Below, one piece after another: positions 15,496 through 24,556 of a DNA stretch of 64,000 nucleotides. Location: contig NZ_QBUD01000006.1 in assembly GCF_003058085.1 (NCBI RefSeq), forward strand, positions 1 through 64,000, in the 5' to 3' direction. This DNA comes from Yoonia sediminilitoris. Its GTDB lineage: Bacteria; Pseudomonadota; Alphaproteobacteria; Rhodobacterales; Rhodobacteraceae. Below the pieces are notes generated by a model. It saw only the letters and a program-made list of their open reading frames with translations, did not search any database and was not told the origin of the DNA. Each line of letters opens with the position of its first letter. Positions within the stretch are counted from its first letter, which is position 1. A program made the position numbers and the translations under genes.

Positions 15496-16578
15496 TCAGC
15501 TCTCTGCCCCGTACTGGTTGCTATCGTGCTTCTCCACGATCTTCTGGAACCGGCGGATAAAGCGTTCGTCGGCCTTTGCTTTCTGTTCCAGCACATCGCG
15601 GGCAAAGACCATATGGTCTTCGTGGGCTTCCAGCATGTCGGCCATGCGTGCGTTGGTCGCCGACCCGATAGCGGCCATGGCTGTCTGTGCCTCTTGGTCC
15701 GTCTGCACGCCGATTTCGTTTATCTTGTGCGCCACGTCCTGCTGCTGGGCCGTCTTGAGCGACTTGAGCAAGGCGTCATAAAGCACAACCCGCTGCTTGG
15801 TATCTGTTTGCAACTTGTTAATCAGAACCATCTGCGTCGCTGCCTGATTTTGCAGTGAATCAATCCAGGTTTTGCCCTTTTCGATATAGCGTTCCAGCGT
15901 CTGCGATTTGGCAAGATAGACCTGCTCTTGCTGGACCATCTCGTTATATTTACCATTCAGCGCCTGCAATTCGGTTTCAAGGGCTGTGCGAGCGGCAGCA
16001 TCCTGTTCGACGGCAATCTTGCCCTCCAGCGTGATAATCTCCGGATCGGCAGCCATGATATCGGCACGGATTTTTTCAAGATCGGCGACCGTTGCCTCGC
16101 GCTCTTCCAATGTGGCGCCAAGGTTCTTGTTCACCGTCTCTTTTTGTTCATTCAGGACTGCCAACTGCCCTTCGAGCAGTTGCATGATCACGTCTGATTT
16201 GCTGATCAGGTCCTGCAACTTGTCATCAATGGATGCCGTGCGCATCCGCTCCTGCCGCATGCTGTCGGCTTTGCCCTTGCTGAAAATCCCGATGAAGGTT
16301 TCCATCCCGGTTTTTGAGCGCATTTCATCGAAGTCTTTGGAAAAGGCGGATGTGACATCATCCAGACCCATGATCAGCTCGGCGATATTGGCATCCATTG
16401 CGGCGGTATGCGCGTGCACCTCGTCCAGCGTGGCATTTTCGATATCGACGGAAATATCCGTGCCCTCGGCCATTTTCTGGCGCGCGGCTTCTATCCGGCT
16501 GGTCATCGCAGAAATCTTTGACTGGGCCTCGGCGACCTGCTTTTGCGATTCCTGAATCTGGGTCTCAAAATTTGCCAT
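15496..16578 (-). CDS. Long coiled-coil protein, first gene of the AAA+ operon
   Basis: A 360-residue protein made almost entirely of heptad-rich helices (for example QESQKQVAEAQSKISAMTSR and LEEREATVADLEKIRADI), without signal peptide or membrane segment. Architecture is reminiscent of TelA-type or PspA-type coiled-coil stress proteins, but no diagnostic motif is visible and homology is not claimed. It starts the eight-gene operon that continues through 9408. An upstream intergenic space of 130 bp to the transpeptidase gene should hold the operon promoter. Confidence 0.75.
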   Translation of the reverse strand: MANFETQIQESQKQVAEAQSKISAMTSRIEAARQKMAEGTDISVDIENATLDEVHAHTAAMDANIAELIMGLDDVTSAFSKDFDEMRSKTGMETFIGIFSKGKADSMRQERMRTASIDDKLQDLISKSDVIMQLLEGQLAVLNEQKETVNKNLGATLEEREATVADLEKIRADIMAADPEIITLEGKIAVEQDAAARTALETELQALNGKYNEMVQQEQVYLAKSQTLERYIEKGKTWIDSLQNQAATQMVLINKLQTDTKQRVVLYDALLKSLKTAQQQDVAHKINEIGVQTDQEAQTAMAAIGSATNARMADMLEAHEDHMVFARDVLEQKAKADERFIRRFQKIVEKHDSNQYGAES

Positions 16579-16708
16579 TCACAATCCCTCTTTTTTATTC
16601 GCTCCCAGATACTTATGCACCGGGTCACAGGTATTCAATGAAATCACGTGCCTCGCACGCTCCCGTTTGGGGCGAGTGTGACCCGACAAAATGGCAAAGA
16701 AAAGGCCC

Positions 16709-17494
16709 CTAGCTTTCGTCAAAGACGGGTGGGCGATCCAGCGCTTCGGCCTCTGGCCCCAGCAATTCCTCGGCCGAGATAATCTTGGGTGGAAGTTCGA
16801 CCCCGCGCTCATAATTTTCAGGATCAACGCGCAGCGATTCCTCGCGCGAGCGGATGTTGACCTGCATCGGCACCTCGATCTGGTCAAACAGGTGGATCAC
16901 ATCCTGATTGAACATGCGAATGCATCCGGCCGAACCGGAATTCCCAATGGAATCCAGATCGTTCGTGCCATGGATCCGGTAGAATGTGTCGCGATTGCCC
17001 CGGAACAGATAAAGCGCGCGTGCCCCCAGCGGGCTGCGCAAGCCCCCCGGGATACCGCCACGAAAGTCGCCGTAGACCTCTGGCTCGGTACGCAGCATGT
17101 TCTGCGTCGGTGTCCAGCCCGGCCACTTCCGCTTGAGCTTGATCGTGGCCATCCCGCGAATGGACCGCCCCGCGCGCCCGACGCCGACAGGATAGCGGGT
17201 CGTCGTGCCATCGGCCCGCACATGATACAGGAATTTGGCATAGGGATCGACATCGAGCGTATTCGGCCCCTGTTCTCCATTGTAAATGCCGGACATCCGG
17301 CGGTTCACGCCTTGCAGGTATCGGCTGGGAATGCCCGGCAGATTATAGCCTGAGTCTTCGATTGGTCCGTAGCCATCGATGAAATTGGTTGAACCAGCCG
17401 GCCCGGAGACCACAGGCGGCTGCGAGCAGGCGGCGACCGTGCCCAACATCATTGCACCAAAGGACCGTCTGGTCAGTTCACCTGTCGTTATCAT
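16709..17494 (-). CDS. L,D-transpeptidase (YkuD domain), Tat/lipobox signal
   Basis: Cross-links peptidoglycan stem peptides or attaches proteins to them in the periplasm. The YkuD catalytic motif is intact: IHGTNDLDSIGNSGSAGCIR, with the nucleophilic Cys in SAGCIRM. The N-terminus carries a twin-arginine stretch (TRRSFGAMMLGTVAAC) ending in a lipobox-like Cys, so the protein is probably Tat-exported and possibly lipidated. Total length is 261 residues. It stands between the coiled-coil gene (130 bp downstream) and fmt (135 bp upstream) and appears to be its own transcription unit. Confidence 0.9.
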   Translation of the reverse strand: MITTGELTRRSFGAMMLGTVAACSQPPVVSGPAGSTNFIDGYGPIEDSGYNLPGIPSRYLQGVNRRMSGIYNGEQGPNTLDVDPYAKFLYHVRADGTTTRYPVGVGRAGRSIRGMATIKLKRKWPGWTPTQNMLRTEPEVYGDFRGGIPGGLRSPLGARALYLFRGNRDTFYRIHGTNDLDSIGNSGSAGCIRMFNQDVIHLFDQIEVPMQVNIRSREESLRVDPENYERGVELPPKIISAEELLGPEAEALDRPPVFDES

Positions 17495-17629
17495 TCGTCA
17501 AACACCTGTCTTGCGCGAATCATCAGATAGCATCACGGCACTCAAAGGCGATAGCCGCGGACGCATTACGCTTTGATTCTGTTGCAAAACGCGCGCTTTT
17601 GCGCTGTCTCGCACATATTGACCGCCGGA

Positions 17630-18538
17630 TTATTCAGCGAAACCCAGCCTTTTGCCCAGATTTAGCCCGCGCAAAGCCTCTGCCGTTGGCATTGCCCGCT
17701 TGCCGGGACGTTGCAGATATGTGATTTCAACCGCCCCCTCGCCGCAGGCCACGGTAAAGTCGCCCAATAGGTCACCGGGCGCACCGCCACCCATCGCAAG
17801 CCGCGACCCAAGCAGTTTGACCCGCTCGCCCGATATGTCACACCAAGCGCCCGGAAAAGGCGAGAGCCCCCGGATCATCCGGTCTATCCGTTTGGCAGAC
17901 TGGTGCCAGTCGATACGGGCCTCGGCCTTGTCGATCTTGGCCGCGTAGGTGACGCCTTCCTCAGGCTGCGGCGCAGGAGTCAGGTTAGGCAATTGATCCA
18001 AAGCGCGAACAATCGCAGCAGCACCCATGGCCGACAACCTGTCATGCAGTTCACCGGTTGTTTCTTCGAGGCCAATGTCGGTTTCTTCGCGCAACAAAAC
18101 GGGTCCTGTATCCAATCCCGCCTCCATCTGCATGATGCAAACGCCCGTTTTGGCATCCCCCGCCATGATCGCACGGTGAATGGGGGCAGCCCCGCGCCAG
18201 CGCGGCAACAAAGATGCGTGGATATTGAGGCACCCCAATCGCGGCGCATCCAGAACCGCTTGGGGCAGGATCAACCCATAGGCAACCACAACGGCAATAT
18301 CGGCGCCCAGCGCGGCAAAATCATCCTGCGATTGTGCATCTTTCAATGATGCGGGGCAACGCACGGGCAACCCCAGCGCCTCGGCCCGTTTTTGCACCGG
18401 GCTGGGCCTGTCTTTCTTGCCACGCCCTGCCGGGCGCGGCGGTTGGCAATAGACGGCCACAATCTCGTGCCCCGCCCCGACCAGCGCATCAAGCACCGGG
18501 ACAGAAAATTCCGGGGTTCCCATAAAGACGATGCGCAC
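17630..18538 (-). CDS. fmt: Methionyl-tRNA formyltransferase (GTG start)
   Basis: Formylates the initiator methionyl-tRNA. Family landmarks: [19 protein letters not shown] at the N-terminus, [29 protein letters not shown] with the catalytic Asn and His, the following [15 protein letters not shown], and the C-terminal oligonucleotide-binding domain. The GTG at 18538 is chosen since it starts exactly at the conserved [11 protein letters not shown]; an upstream ATG at 18583 would add 15 unrelated residues. It follows three deformylase genes in one operon, the enzymes that later remove the formyl group. Confidence 0.95.
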   Translation of the reverse strand: MRIVFMGTPEFSVPVLDALVGAGHEIVAVYCQPPRPAGRGKKDRPSPVQKRAEALGLPVRCPASLKDAQSQDDFAALGADIAVVVAYGLILPQAVLDAPRLGCLNIHASLLPRWRGAAPIHRAIMAGDAKTGVCIMQMEAGLDTGPVLLREETDIGLEETTGELHDRLSAMGAAAIVRALDQLPNLTPAPQPEEGVTYAAKIDKAEARIDWHQSAKRIDRMIRGLSPFPGAWCDISGERVKLLGSRLAMGGGAPGDLLGDFTVACGEGAVEITYLQRPGKRAMPTAEALRGLNLGKRLGFAE

Positions 18539-18618
18539 TTGGTTTACCCCTTTGCTTGCGGTGCTACGGGCGCAGTAGGGCAAAACCGCTGGCTTCGCAA
18601 ATACCGCCCGCGCAGTAT

Positions 18619-19119
18619 CTACCCTGCGCGTAGCTTGCGGGCCTTCTTGATCAGCATATCGCGCTTGACCCGTGTGAGCCTGTCAAAGATCATCTTTCCG
18701 GCCAGATGATCGATCTGGTGCTGAACAGACGTCGCCCAAAGCCCGACGAAATCCTTTTCCTCGGTGACGCCCTCGGCATTCAGAAAACTGACCGTCACAG
18801 CGCGCGGGCGGCTGAGTTTCGCCCAGACACCGGGCAGATTTGGTGACCCTTCCTCGTGGTCGCGCAGTTGTGTGCTGGCGTGCAAAATGCGGGGGTTTGC
18901 CATGCGCACTGCCTGCCCGCGCGTGTCAGATGCATCGACAACGGCCAAGGCCAGCCCAACGCCCAATTGTGGGGCCGCCAGTCCGACACCGGGCATGGTG
19001 TCCATGGCGATGATCATCTCGTCCCACAGGGCGCGCACGTCATCGGTGATCTCGGACACGGGCACTGCAGGCGTTTTCAGGGATGGATGCGGCCACATCA
19101 CATAGGGACGATGGGTCAT
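18619..19119 (-). CDS. Peptide deformylase-like protein lacking catalytic residues
   Basis: A 166-residue paralogue of the upstream deformylases. Motif 1 is kept ([12 protein letters not shown]), but motif 2, normally EGCLS, reads EGSPN so the metal-binding Cys is lost, and motif 3, normally HExDH, reads HQIDH so the catalytic Glu is a Gln. It should therefore be inactive or have altered chemistry as a deformylase, perhaps acting as a regulatory or binding protein. The ATG overlaps the stop of the previous deformylase gene by four bases. Confidence 0.88.
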   Translation of the reverse strand: MTHRPYVMWPHPSLKTPAVPVSEITDDVRALWDEMIIAMDTMPGVGLAAPQLGVGLALAVVDASDTRGQAVRMANPRILHASTQLRDHEEGSPNLPGVWAKLSRPRAVTVSFLNAEGVTEEKDFVGLWATSVQHQIDHLAGKMIFDRLTRVKRDMLIKKARKLRAG

Positions 19120-19577
19120 TGTTCTGTCCCTGTCTGGGTAATCAGTTTGCCGTCCAGATGGTCAAGTTCGTGGCAAATGCAGACCGCTTCAACATCTTCA
19201 AAACGCCCAGTCTTTTGCTGGCCATCCAAGTCCTGCCACGTCAGGTCAATCCAATGGGGGCGGGGCACAGCAAACGTGCGATCCGGGATCGAAAGACACC
19301 CTTCGGTGCCGACGGCCAAGTCAGCCGACATGTCGGTGATCCGTGGATTGACAAAAGCGCGGGGTGTCTTTGGCCCCTCTTTCCACGTTGTATCAATAAC
19401 AAAGAGACGGTCGGTCACGCCAATCTGCGGGGCGGCCAACCCACGGCCCGGGGCGGCGTACATCGTTTCAAACATATCCGCGACGAGGCCATCCAGACCG
19501 GCATCAAAATGACGCACCGGGGTGCAAACCTGCGCCAAAACCGGATCACCAATATAGCGCAGCGCTAGGACAGCCAC
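19116..19577 (-). CDS. def: Peptide deformylase, second copy
   Basis: Removes the N-formyl group from nascent polypeptides; metal-dependent cytoplasmic enzyme. All three motifs are intact: GRGLAAPQIGV, EGCLSIPD with the metal-ligand Cys, and HELDHLDGKL with the two ligand His and the catalytic Glu. Length is 153 residues, slightly short for the family. It starts two bases after the first deformylase gene ends and overlaps the third by four bases. Confidence 0.93.
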   Translation of the reverse strand: MAVLALRYIGDPVLAQVCTPVRHFDAGLDGLVADMFETMYAAPGRGLAAPQIGVTDRLFVIDTTWKEGPKTPRAFVNPRITDMSADLAVGTEGCLSIPDRTFAVPRPHWIDLTWQDLDGQQKTGRFEDVEAVCICHELDHLDGKLITQTGTEQ

Positions 19578-19579
19578 GG

Positions 19580-20101
19580 CTAACCCCTTGCCATTTCGCG
19601 CTTCAGCTTTTGCATTTTGCGGGTGATCATCTGGCGCTTGAGCGGCTTGAGGTAATCAATGAACAACTTGCCATCGAGATGGTCGATCTCGTGCTGCAAA
19701 CAGGTGGCCCACAGCCCGTCAAACTTCTCGCGCTGGGTTTTGCCATCAAGTCGCATCCATTCGATCTCGACCTCTTTGGGCCGTTCCACTTCGGCATATT
19801 GGTCAGGGATCGACAGGCACCCTTCCTCGTAGACAGATTTGTCGGGCGACGTCCAAACGACGGTTGGGTTGATCAGAACCAACGGGTTCGGGCTCGCATC
19901 CTCGTCCTTTTCACAATCTGCAACGACCAGCCGCGACATGACGGCAACCTGCGGCGCGGCCAGACCAATGCCCGGTGCATTATACATCGTTTCAAGCATA
20001 TCATCAGCCAACTGGCGCAAGTCATCGCTGACATTTGCCACAGGGTCAGCCATCTTTTTCAGGCGCGGGTCGGGATGGATAAGGATATTTCGTAAAGCCA
20101 T
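19580..20101 (-). CDS. def: Peptide deformylase, first copy
   Basis: A full-length 173-residue deformylase with intact GIGLAAPQVAV, EGCLSIPDQ and HEIDHLDGKLF motifs and the usual C-terminal basic helix (LKRQMITRKMQKLKREM). It is the canonical member of the trio and the first gene of the def-def-def-fmt operon. The promoter should lie in 20102-20210, divergent from the aminotransferase gene. Confidence 0.95.
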   Translation of the reverse strand: MALRNILIHPDPRLKKMADPVANVSDDLRQLADDMLETMYNAPGIGLAAPQVAVMSRLVVADCEKDEDASPNPLVLINPTVVWTSPDKSVYEEGCLSIPDQYAEVERPKEVEIEWMRLDGKTQREKFDGLWATCLQHEIDHLDGKLFIDYLKPLKRQMITRKMQKLKREMARG

Positions 20102-20210
20102 GCGCGTGATTTAGTCTTTCAATCCGCTCACCGCAAGAAGCAGTGCAAATTCGCCTTGCACCTGACGGCTGCGTGCGTAGCTTGCCGCGTGACCAAACCG
20201 GAGAAAGCCC

Positions 20211-21380
20211 ATGTCATTCGATAACGCCCCTGACCGCCGTAACACCCATTGTGAAAAATGGGACGGCATGGAGGCGATTTATGGTGTCAGCCCCGATGAA
20301 GGCATTGCCATGTGGGTGGCCGATACTGAGTTTCAGGCGCCCGATTGCATACAAAAGGCCGTCCAGGGCATGGTTGATCATGGGGTCTATGGCTATTTTG
20401 GCGATAACAGCGCGTATCTGGATGCGATCGGCTGGTGGATGGACACGCGCCATGGCTGGAAAATCGACCCTGCGTGGATCTTTACCACGCATGGGCTGGT
20501 GAACGGCACCGCAATGTGCGTCGATACCTTCACCAAACCCGGCGACGGGATCGTGCTTTTCACACCGGTCTATCACGCGTTTGAGCGGGTCATCAAAGCG
20601 GCTGGCCGCGAGGTCGTCTCGTGCGAGCTGGTCAACAACAATGGCCGCTACGAAATGGATTTTGCCGCCTATGACGCACAGATGACAGGCAAAGAAAGCA
20701 TGCTGATCCTCTGTTCGCCGCATAACCCCGGCGGGCGGGTCTGGTCGCGGGCCGAACTGGAAGATGTAGCTGCCTTCGCGCAGCGCCATGGCCTTATGTT
20801 GGTGTCAGATGAGATTCACCATGACCTGACGATGCCCGGTCAGCGCCATACCCCCATGGCTCTTATAGATGGAATTACCGACCGTCTGGTCATGATGACG
20901 GCCCCCACAAAGACCTTTAACATCGCGGGCTGCCACACTGGCAACGTGATTATCGAAGACCCTGATCTGCGCGCGCGATTCGCGGGCCGCATGGCCGCGT
21001 TGGGAATATCACCCAACAGCTTTGGCTTATTCATGACGACAGCAGCCTACAGCCCCGAAGGTGCGGCCTGGGTTGATGATTTACAGGCCTATCTGGATGG
21101 CAACCGCAAGCTGTTCGACGCCGGGGTCAACGCCATCCCCGGACTGGCATCAATGCCCCTTGAGGCGACCTATCTGGCGTGGGTCGATTTTTCGGGGACC
21201 GGCATGAGCAGTGACGAATTTACCGCCCGCGTCGAAAATCAGGCGAAGATCGCTGCAAACCGCGGACCAACCTTCGGGAAGGGCGGCGACAGCTTCCTGC
21301 GGTTCAACCTTGGCGCGCCACGGGCCCAGATTTCAGAGGCCGTGACACGGCTGCAAAGCGCATTTGGTGACTTGCAGTAG
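20211..21380 (+). CDS. MalY/PatB-type aminotransferase (cystathionine beta-lyase-like)
   Basis: A 389-residue fold-type I PLP enzyme. The PLP-binding Lys lies in TAPTKTFNIAGC, and ILCSPHNPGGRVW with SDEIHHDLTMPGQRH are typical of the MalY/PatB C-S lyase group, which cleaves cystathionine or related cysteine conjugates. The start at 20211 has CCGGAGAAAGCCC upstream. Divergent from the deformylase operon. Substrate cannot be fixed from sequence; cystathionine beta-lyase is the usual assignment. Confidence 0.88.
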   Translation: MSFDNAPDRRNTHCEKWDGMEAIYGVSPDEGIAMWVADTEFQAPDCIQKAVQGMVDHGVYGYFGDNSAYLDAIGWWMDTRHGWKIDPAWIFTTHGLVNGTAMCVDTFTKPGDGIVLFTPVYHAFERVIKAAGREVVSCELVNNNGRYEMDFAAYDAQMTGKESMLILCSPHNPGGRVWSRAELEDVAAFAQRHGLMLVSDEIHHDLTMPGQRHTPMALIDGITDRLVMMTAPTKTFNIAGCHTGNVIIEDPDLRARFAGRMAALGISPNSFGLFMTTAAYSPEGAAWVDDLQAYLDGNRKLFDAGVNAIPGLASMPLEATYLAWVDFSGTGMSSDEFTARVENQAKIAANRGPTFGKGGDSFLRFNLGAPRAQISEAVTRLQSAFGDLQ

Positions 21381-21462
21381 TTCAGGCACGGGGCAGAAAC
21401 ACCCCTACCCTCAATTGCTTACCGCGCGGCTGCAAACAGCCCCTTGCATGACCAGTTAGTCG

Positions 21463-21810
21463 CTAATTTTCCAGCAACCCGGCTGGCACAAAATCAGGCC
21501 GGACAAAATCAGCAGCAGGCTGGGTGACGACCGGGGTCGCCCACTTGAATTCAAAAACGCGCTCATCACCATCATCCGCAGACGACACGACAAGGCACTT
21601 ATACAAATGCTGGGGACCATCATAAATATCAACATAGCCGCGCAGCCGGTCAGATCCATCAAGATCAAGCGCAAAGCCACTGTCCCAGAACCGACGGATA
21701 CGGTACGTCTGATCACCATCATGTACAGAAAGACGACCTTTCGCTCGCCGCGCTGACTTTCGCGCCTCTTCCAGACCAAGGCGTACGGCCTCCGGTAAAA
21801 AACTAAACAT
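21463..21810 (-). CDS. Conserved hypothetical protein
   Basis: A 115-residue soluble protein starting MFSFLPEAVRLGLEEARKSA. The N-terminal part is a short basic helix; the rest is strand-rich (YRIRRFWDSGFALDLDG, RGYVDIYDGPQHLYKCLVVS). It resembles small uncharacterised proteins of Rhodobacterales, but no family name can be assigned. The start at 21810 is preferred because the longer reading frame to 21882 adds a non-conserved-looking hydrophobic extension. A GGCTG-CAAA-CAGCC hairpin at 21427-21440 separates its end from that of the aminotransferase gene. Confidence 0.65.
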   Translation of the reverse strand: MFSFLPEAVRLGLEEARKSARRAKGRLSVHDGDQTYRIRRFWDSGFALDLDGSDRLRGYVDIYDGPQHLYKCLVVSSADDGDERVFEFKWATPVVTQPAADFVRPDFVPAGLLEN

Positions 21811-21909
21811 CACAAACCCTTTCCACACTCCACCAATCATGGACTCCAAAAGGTAAATATCAAGTGACAAAATCCGCCGCATCGCGGCATAAACGTTGGA
21901 AATACCTTA

Positions 21910-22680
21910 TTAACTTGCGTTAACCTTTGGGCGCAAAACATGCGGACGGGCCGCATCATAGAGCGCGCTATCAGGGAATCCGTGCGAATCGCTGAGGGCT
22001 GGGCCAACAAGGATCAAGGCAGTGCGTGTGATCTTGGCCGCGCGCACTTTTTCGCGGACATCGGTCAGAGTGCCTCTGATGATCTGCTGATCCGGCCAGC
22101 CGACCCGATAGATGATGGCCACAGGGCAGTCCGCACCATAAAACGGGATTAACTGCCGCTCGATCTCGCGCAAGGCGCGCACGCCCAGATGAATAGCCAA
22201 TGTCGCACCGGTGCGGGCAAAATTCTCAAGCGTTTCACCCGCAGGCATCGCGGTCGATTTCATCGACATGCGGGTCAGGATGATGGATTGGGCCACCTCC
22301 GGGATCGTCAGTTCGGTACCCAAAGCGGCGGCAGCAGCAGCATAGGCGGGCACGCCGGGAATGATCTGGTAATCGATGCCATCCGCCTTCAGGCGCCGTA
22401 TCTGCTCGGCAATGGCGCCATAAAGTGACGGATCACCCGAATGCACACGGGCCACATTTTGCCCCTGCCTATGGGCCTCCAATATTGCCGCATGGGTTTG
22501 ATCCAGCGTCATGGGGGCCGTATCCATGATACGGGCACCCGATGGGGCGCAGGCCACAACCTCTGACGGCACAAGCGACCCTGCATATAGGCACACAGGA
22601 CATTCCCCGATAATCCGCGCTGCCTTGAGTGTCAGCAACTCCGGGTCGCCAGGTCCGGCACCAATAAAGAAAACGGTCAT
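21910..22680 (-). CDS. cobM: Precorrin-4 C11-methyltransferase
   Basis: SAM-dependent corrin-ring methylase of aerobic cobalamin synthesis. The tetrapyrrole methylase fold is evident: MTVFFIGAGPGDPELLTLKA at the N-terminus, RVHSGDPSLYGAIAEQI (substrate loop), QIIPGVPAYAAAAAALG, and CPVAIIYRVGWPDQQIIRGT. Length 256 residues is normal. The start at 22680 is chosen at the conserved MTVFFIGAGPGD; an upstream extension is unrelated. It is the last gene of the minus-strand cob operon. Confidence 0.93.
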   Translation of the reverse strand: MTVFFIGAGPGDPELLTLKAARIIGECPVCLYAGSLVPSEVVACAPSGARIMDTAPMTLDQTHAAILEAHRQGQNVARVHSGDPSLYGAIAEQIRRLKADGIDYQIIPGVPAYAAAAAALGTELTIPEVAQSIILTRMSMKSTAMPAGETLENFARTGATLAIHLGVRALREIERQLIPFYGADCPVAIIYRVGWPDQQIIRGTLTDVREKVRAAKITRTALILVGPALSDSHGFPDSALYDAARPHVLRPKVNAS

Positions 22681-22735
22681 ATCATCACCTCCAACGGGAT
22701 GGCGGGTGGGGCGCATGTCGCATAGCGACACAGCG

Positions 22736-24556
22736 TCACCCTGCCAGATCCCCATCAATCTTGCGGGCATAGCCGCGCGGCGTGTACATGCGCGGCCCCT
22801 CACCCAATGCCGCCAACCGCGAATGGGACGACCCCACCAGAACCACGGTCAGCATATCAACCTCATCCACCTCAAGCGCATCAAGACGGCGATAGCGGAT
22901 TTCTTCCTCGGGGCGCCCCAATGACGATGCAAGCATCACCGGCGTATCTGCCGGGCGATGCTGTAACAAAATATCACGCGCCTCGGCCAGCAAGGTCCGG
23001 CGGCGCTTCGACACCGGATTATAGAAGGCAATGACAAAATCGCCTGCGGCGGCGGCCTTCAGACGCTTGAGAATATCATCTCGCGGGGTCAGCAAATCCG
23101 ACAATGAAATGGCGCAGAAATCATGGCCCAGCGGGGCACCTGCACGGGCAGCCGCCCCTTGCAACGCACTAACACCGGGCGAACAAATCACCTCAACCCT
23201 GCGGGCAGCGTCAGAGACACCCATCTGATCCTGTGCGCGGTCCAGCAATTCAAACACCAGCGCACCCATCGCGTAAATCCCCGCATCGCCAGAGCATACA
23301 AGTGCGACATTCTTGCCTTTCCCCGCTTGTTCCAATGCATAGCGGCAGCGGTCCTCTTCTCCGCCCAGCGGAAAGTCCGACCGCTCTTTCCCGACGGCTA
23401 GCGGCCCCAACAGATCAATATATAGCCCGTAGCCCACCAGCTCTTCCGCCTCGGACACCAGCCTTGATACTTCCGGCGTCCGCCATGCCGCCTGTCCGGG
23501 ACCGATGCCGACAACAGACAAGCGCCCGCGCGACCGGCCACCCAACCCACTAATCGGCGCGTCAGTCTGCGCAAGCGCACAGGTCGCATTTCCCGATTTA
23601 CGTTTTGGCAGACGCAGCGTCCCGGCCGTACCGGCCTGCGCCAGCGCCGCCGCTTCAGACACGCCATGTGTGCCCACTTCGGCAAAGACAACGTCTGACG
23701 GATGCATCAGACGGTCAGTCAATGCTTCCAGCTCGGCAGGCTCAAAGACACGCAATGGCACGTCAAATGCAGTGGCCAGTGCGATCACACCTGGCTCATC
23801 CGCTTTCAGCGACAGCGTATTGACAGAGTGGATAGCGGCAGGGGCAACACCCGCTTCTGCCAGCCCATTGGCTACCAGATCGGCCAGTTCCTCCACAGGA
23901 CAATTACGGGCACATCCGACGCCCAGCGCGAACCGCTGCGGCGCAAACTGGATATGACCGGTGCCCAAGTCCGGCACAGGTGCAACAGAACAGGTAATGC
24001 GCAAGCCATCCCCCTGTGGCAGGCCCTGCAACCACGTGGCCTCTCCTGCCTCGGGCCCTTCCAACTGTGCGCCCGCACCCGACAGCAAAATCGCCATCGC
24101 CTCTTTGGCGTGCTGCGGGTTGACCAATCGCCAGCCCGCAGGCGGCTCATCCAGCGCCACGCCAAGGGCCACATCGCCTGCCGTCGTCACGGCCGCAACG
24201 GCACCCAGCGCATGCGATACCTCGCGCGCCAAACGGTTGGCACCGCGATGCCCGCCCAAAAGCGGCACCACGACCGCGCCATCATCAGACACCGAAATAA
24301 CCGGCGGCTCTGTCACTTTATCGGACAGCAAAGGCGCAACCGCGCGGATTAGAATGCCTGATGCACACACGCCGATAACCGGCACACCCGCTGCAAAAAG
24401 ATCGCGCATATGATCTAGTGCATTCGCAAAAAATGCATCGGCCCTGTCAACACGTCCCGCACGGCCATGCACCTGCGCACCCAAGGTGGCTGCGACGCGG
24501 TGGGCCACAGCCTCGCCCGCGCGTGACAGGGCCAAAACAACCGGTTTCAAAGCCAT
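22736..24556 (-). CDS. cobJ: CbiG/CobE - precorrin-3B C17-methyltransferase fusion
   Basis: A 606-residue two-part enzyme. Residues 1 to about 330 form a CbiG-like region (GVCASGILIRAVAPLL, PLLGGHRGANRLAREV) ending in a CobE-type domain (GVGCARNCPVEELADLV). Residues about 345-606 are a complete CobJ methylase (LSVVGIGPGQAAWRTPE, ALVCSGDAGIYAMGALVFEL, EVICSPGVSALQGAAARAGA, VIAFYNPVSKRR). CobJ catalyses ring contraction and C17 methylation of precorrin-3B. Its start overlaps cobI by ten bases. Confidence 0.92.
   Translation of the reverse strand: MALKPVVLALSRAGEAVAHRVAATLGAQVHGRAGRVDRADAFFANALDHMRDLFAAGVPVIGVCASGILIRAVAPLLSDKVTEPPVISVSDDGAVVVPLLGGHRGANRLAREVSHALGAVAAVTTAGDVALGVALDEPPAGWRLVNPQHAKEAMAILLSGAGAQLEGPEAGEATWLQGLPQGDGLRITCSVAPVPDLGTGHIQFAPQRFALGVGCARNCPVEELADLVANGLAEAGVAPAAIHSVNTLSLKADEPGVIALATAFDVPLRVFEPAELEALTDRLMHPSDVVFAEVGTHGVSEAAALAQAGTAGTLRLPKRKSGNATCALAQTDAPISGLGGRSRGRLSVVGIGPGQAAWRTPEVSRLVSEAEELVGYGLYIDLLGPLAVGKERSDFPLGGEEDRCRYALEQAGKGKNVALVCSGDAGIYAMGALVFELLDRAQDQMGVSDAARRVEVICSPGVSALQGAAARAGAPLGHDFCAISLSDLLTPRDDILKRLKAAAAGDFVIAFYNPVSKRRRTLLAEARDILLQHRPADTPVMLASSLGRPEEEIRYRRLDALEVDEVDMLTVVLVGSSHSRLAALGEGPRMYTPRGYARKIDGDLAG

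Noticed and set aside
15496..16578. TelA tellurite-resistance protein
   Set aside because: Only the coiled-coil architecture is similar; no diagnostic TelA motif could be identified, so the gene is left as a coiled-coil protein of unknown function.
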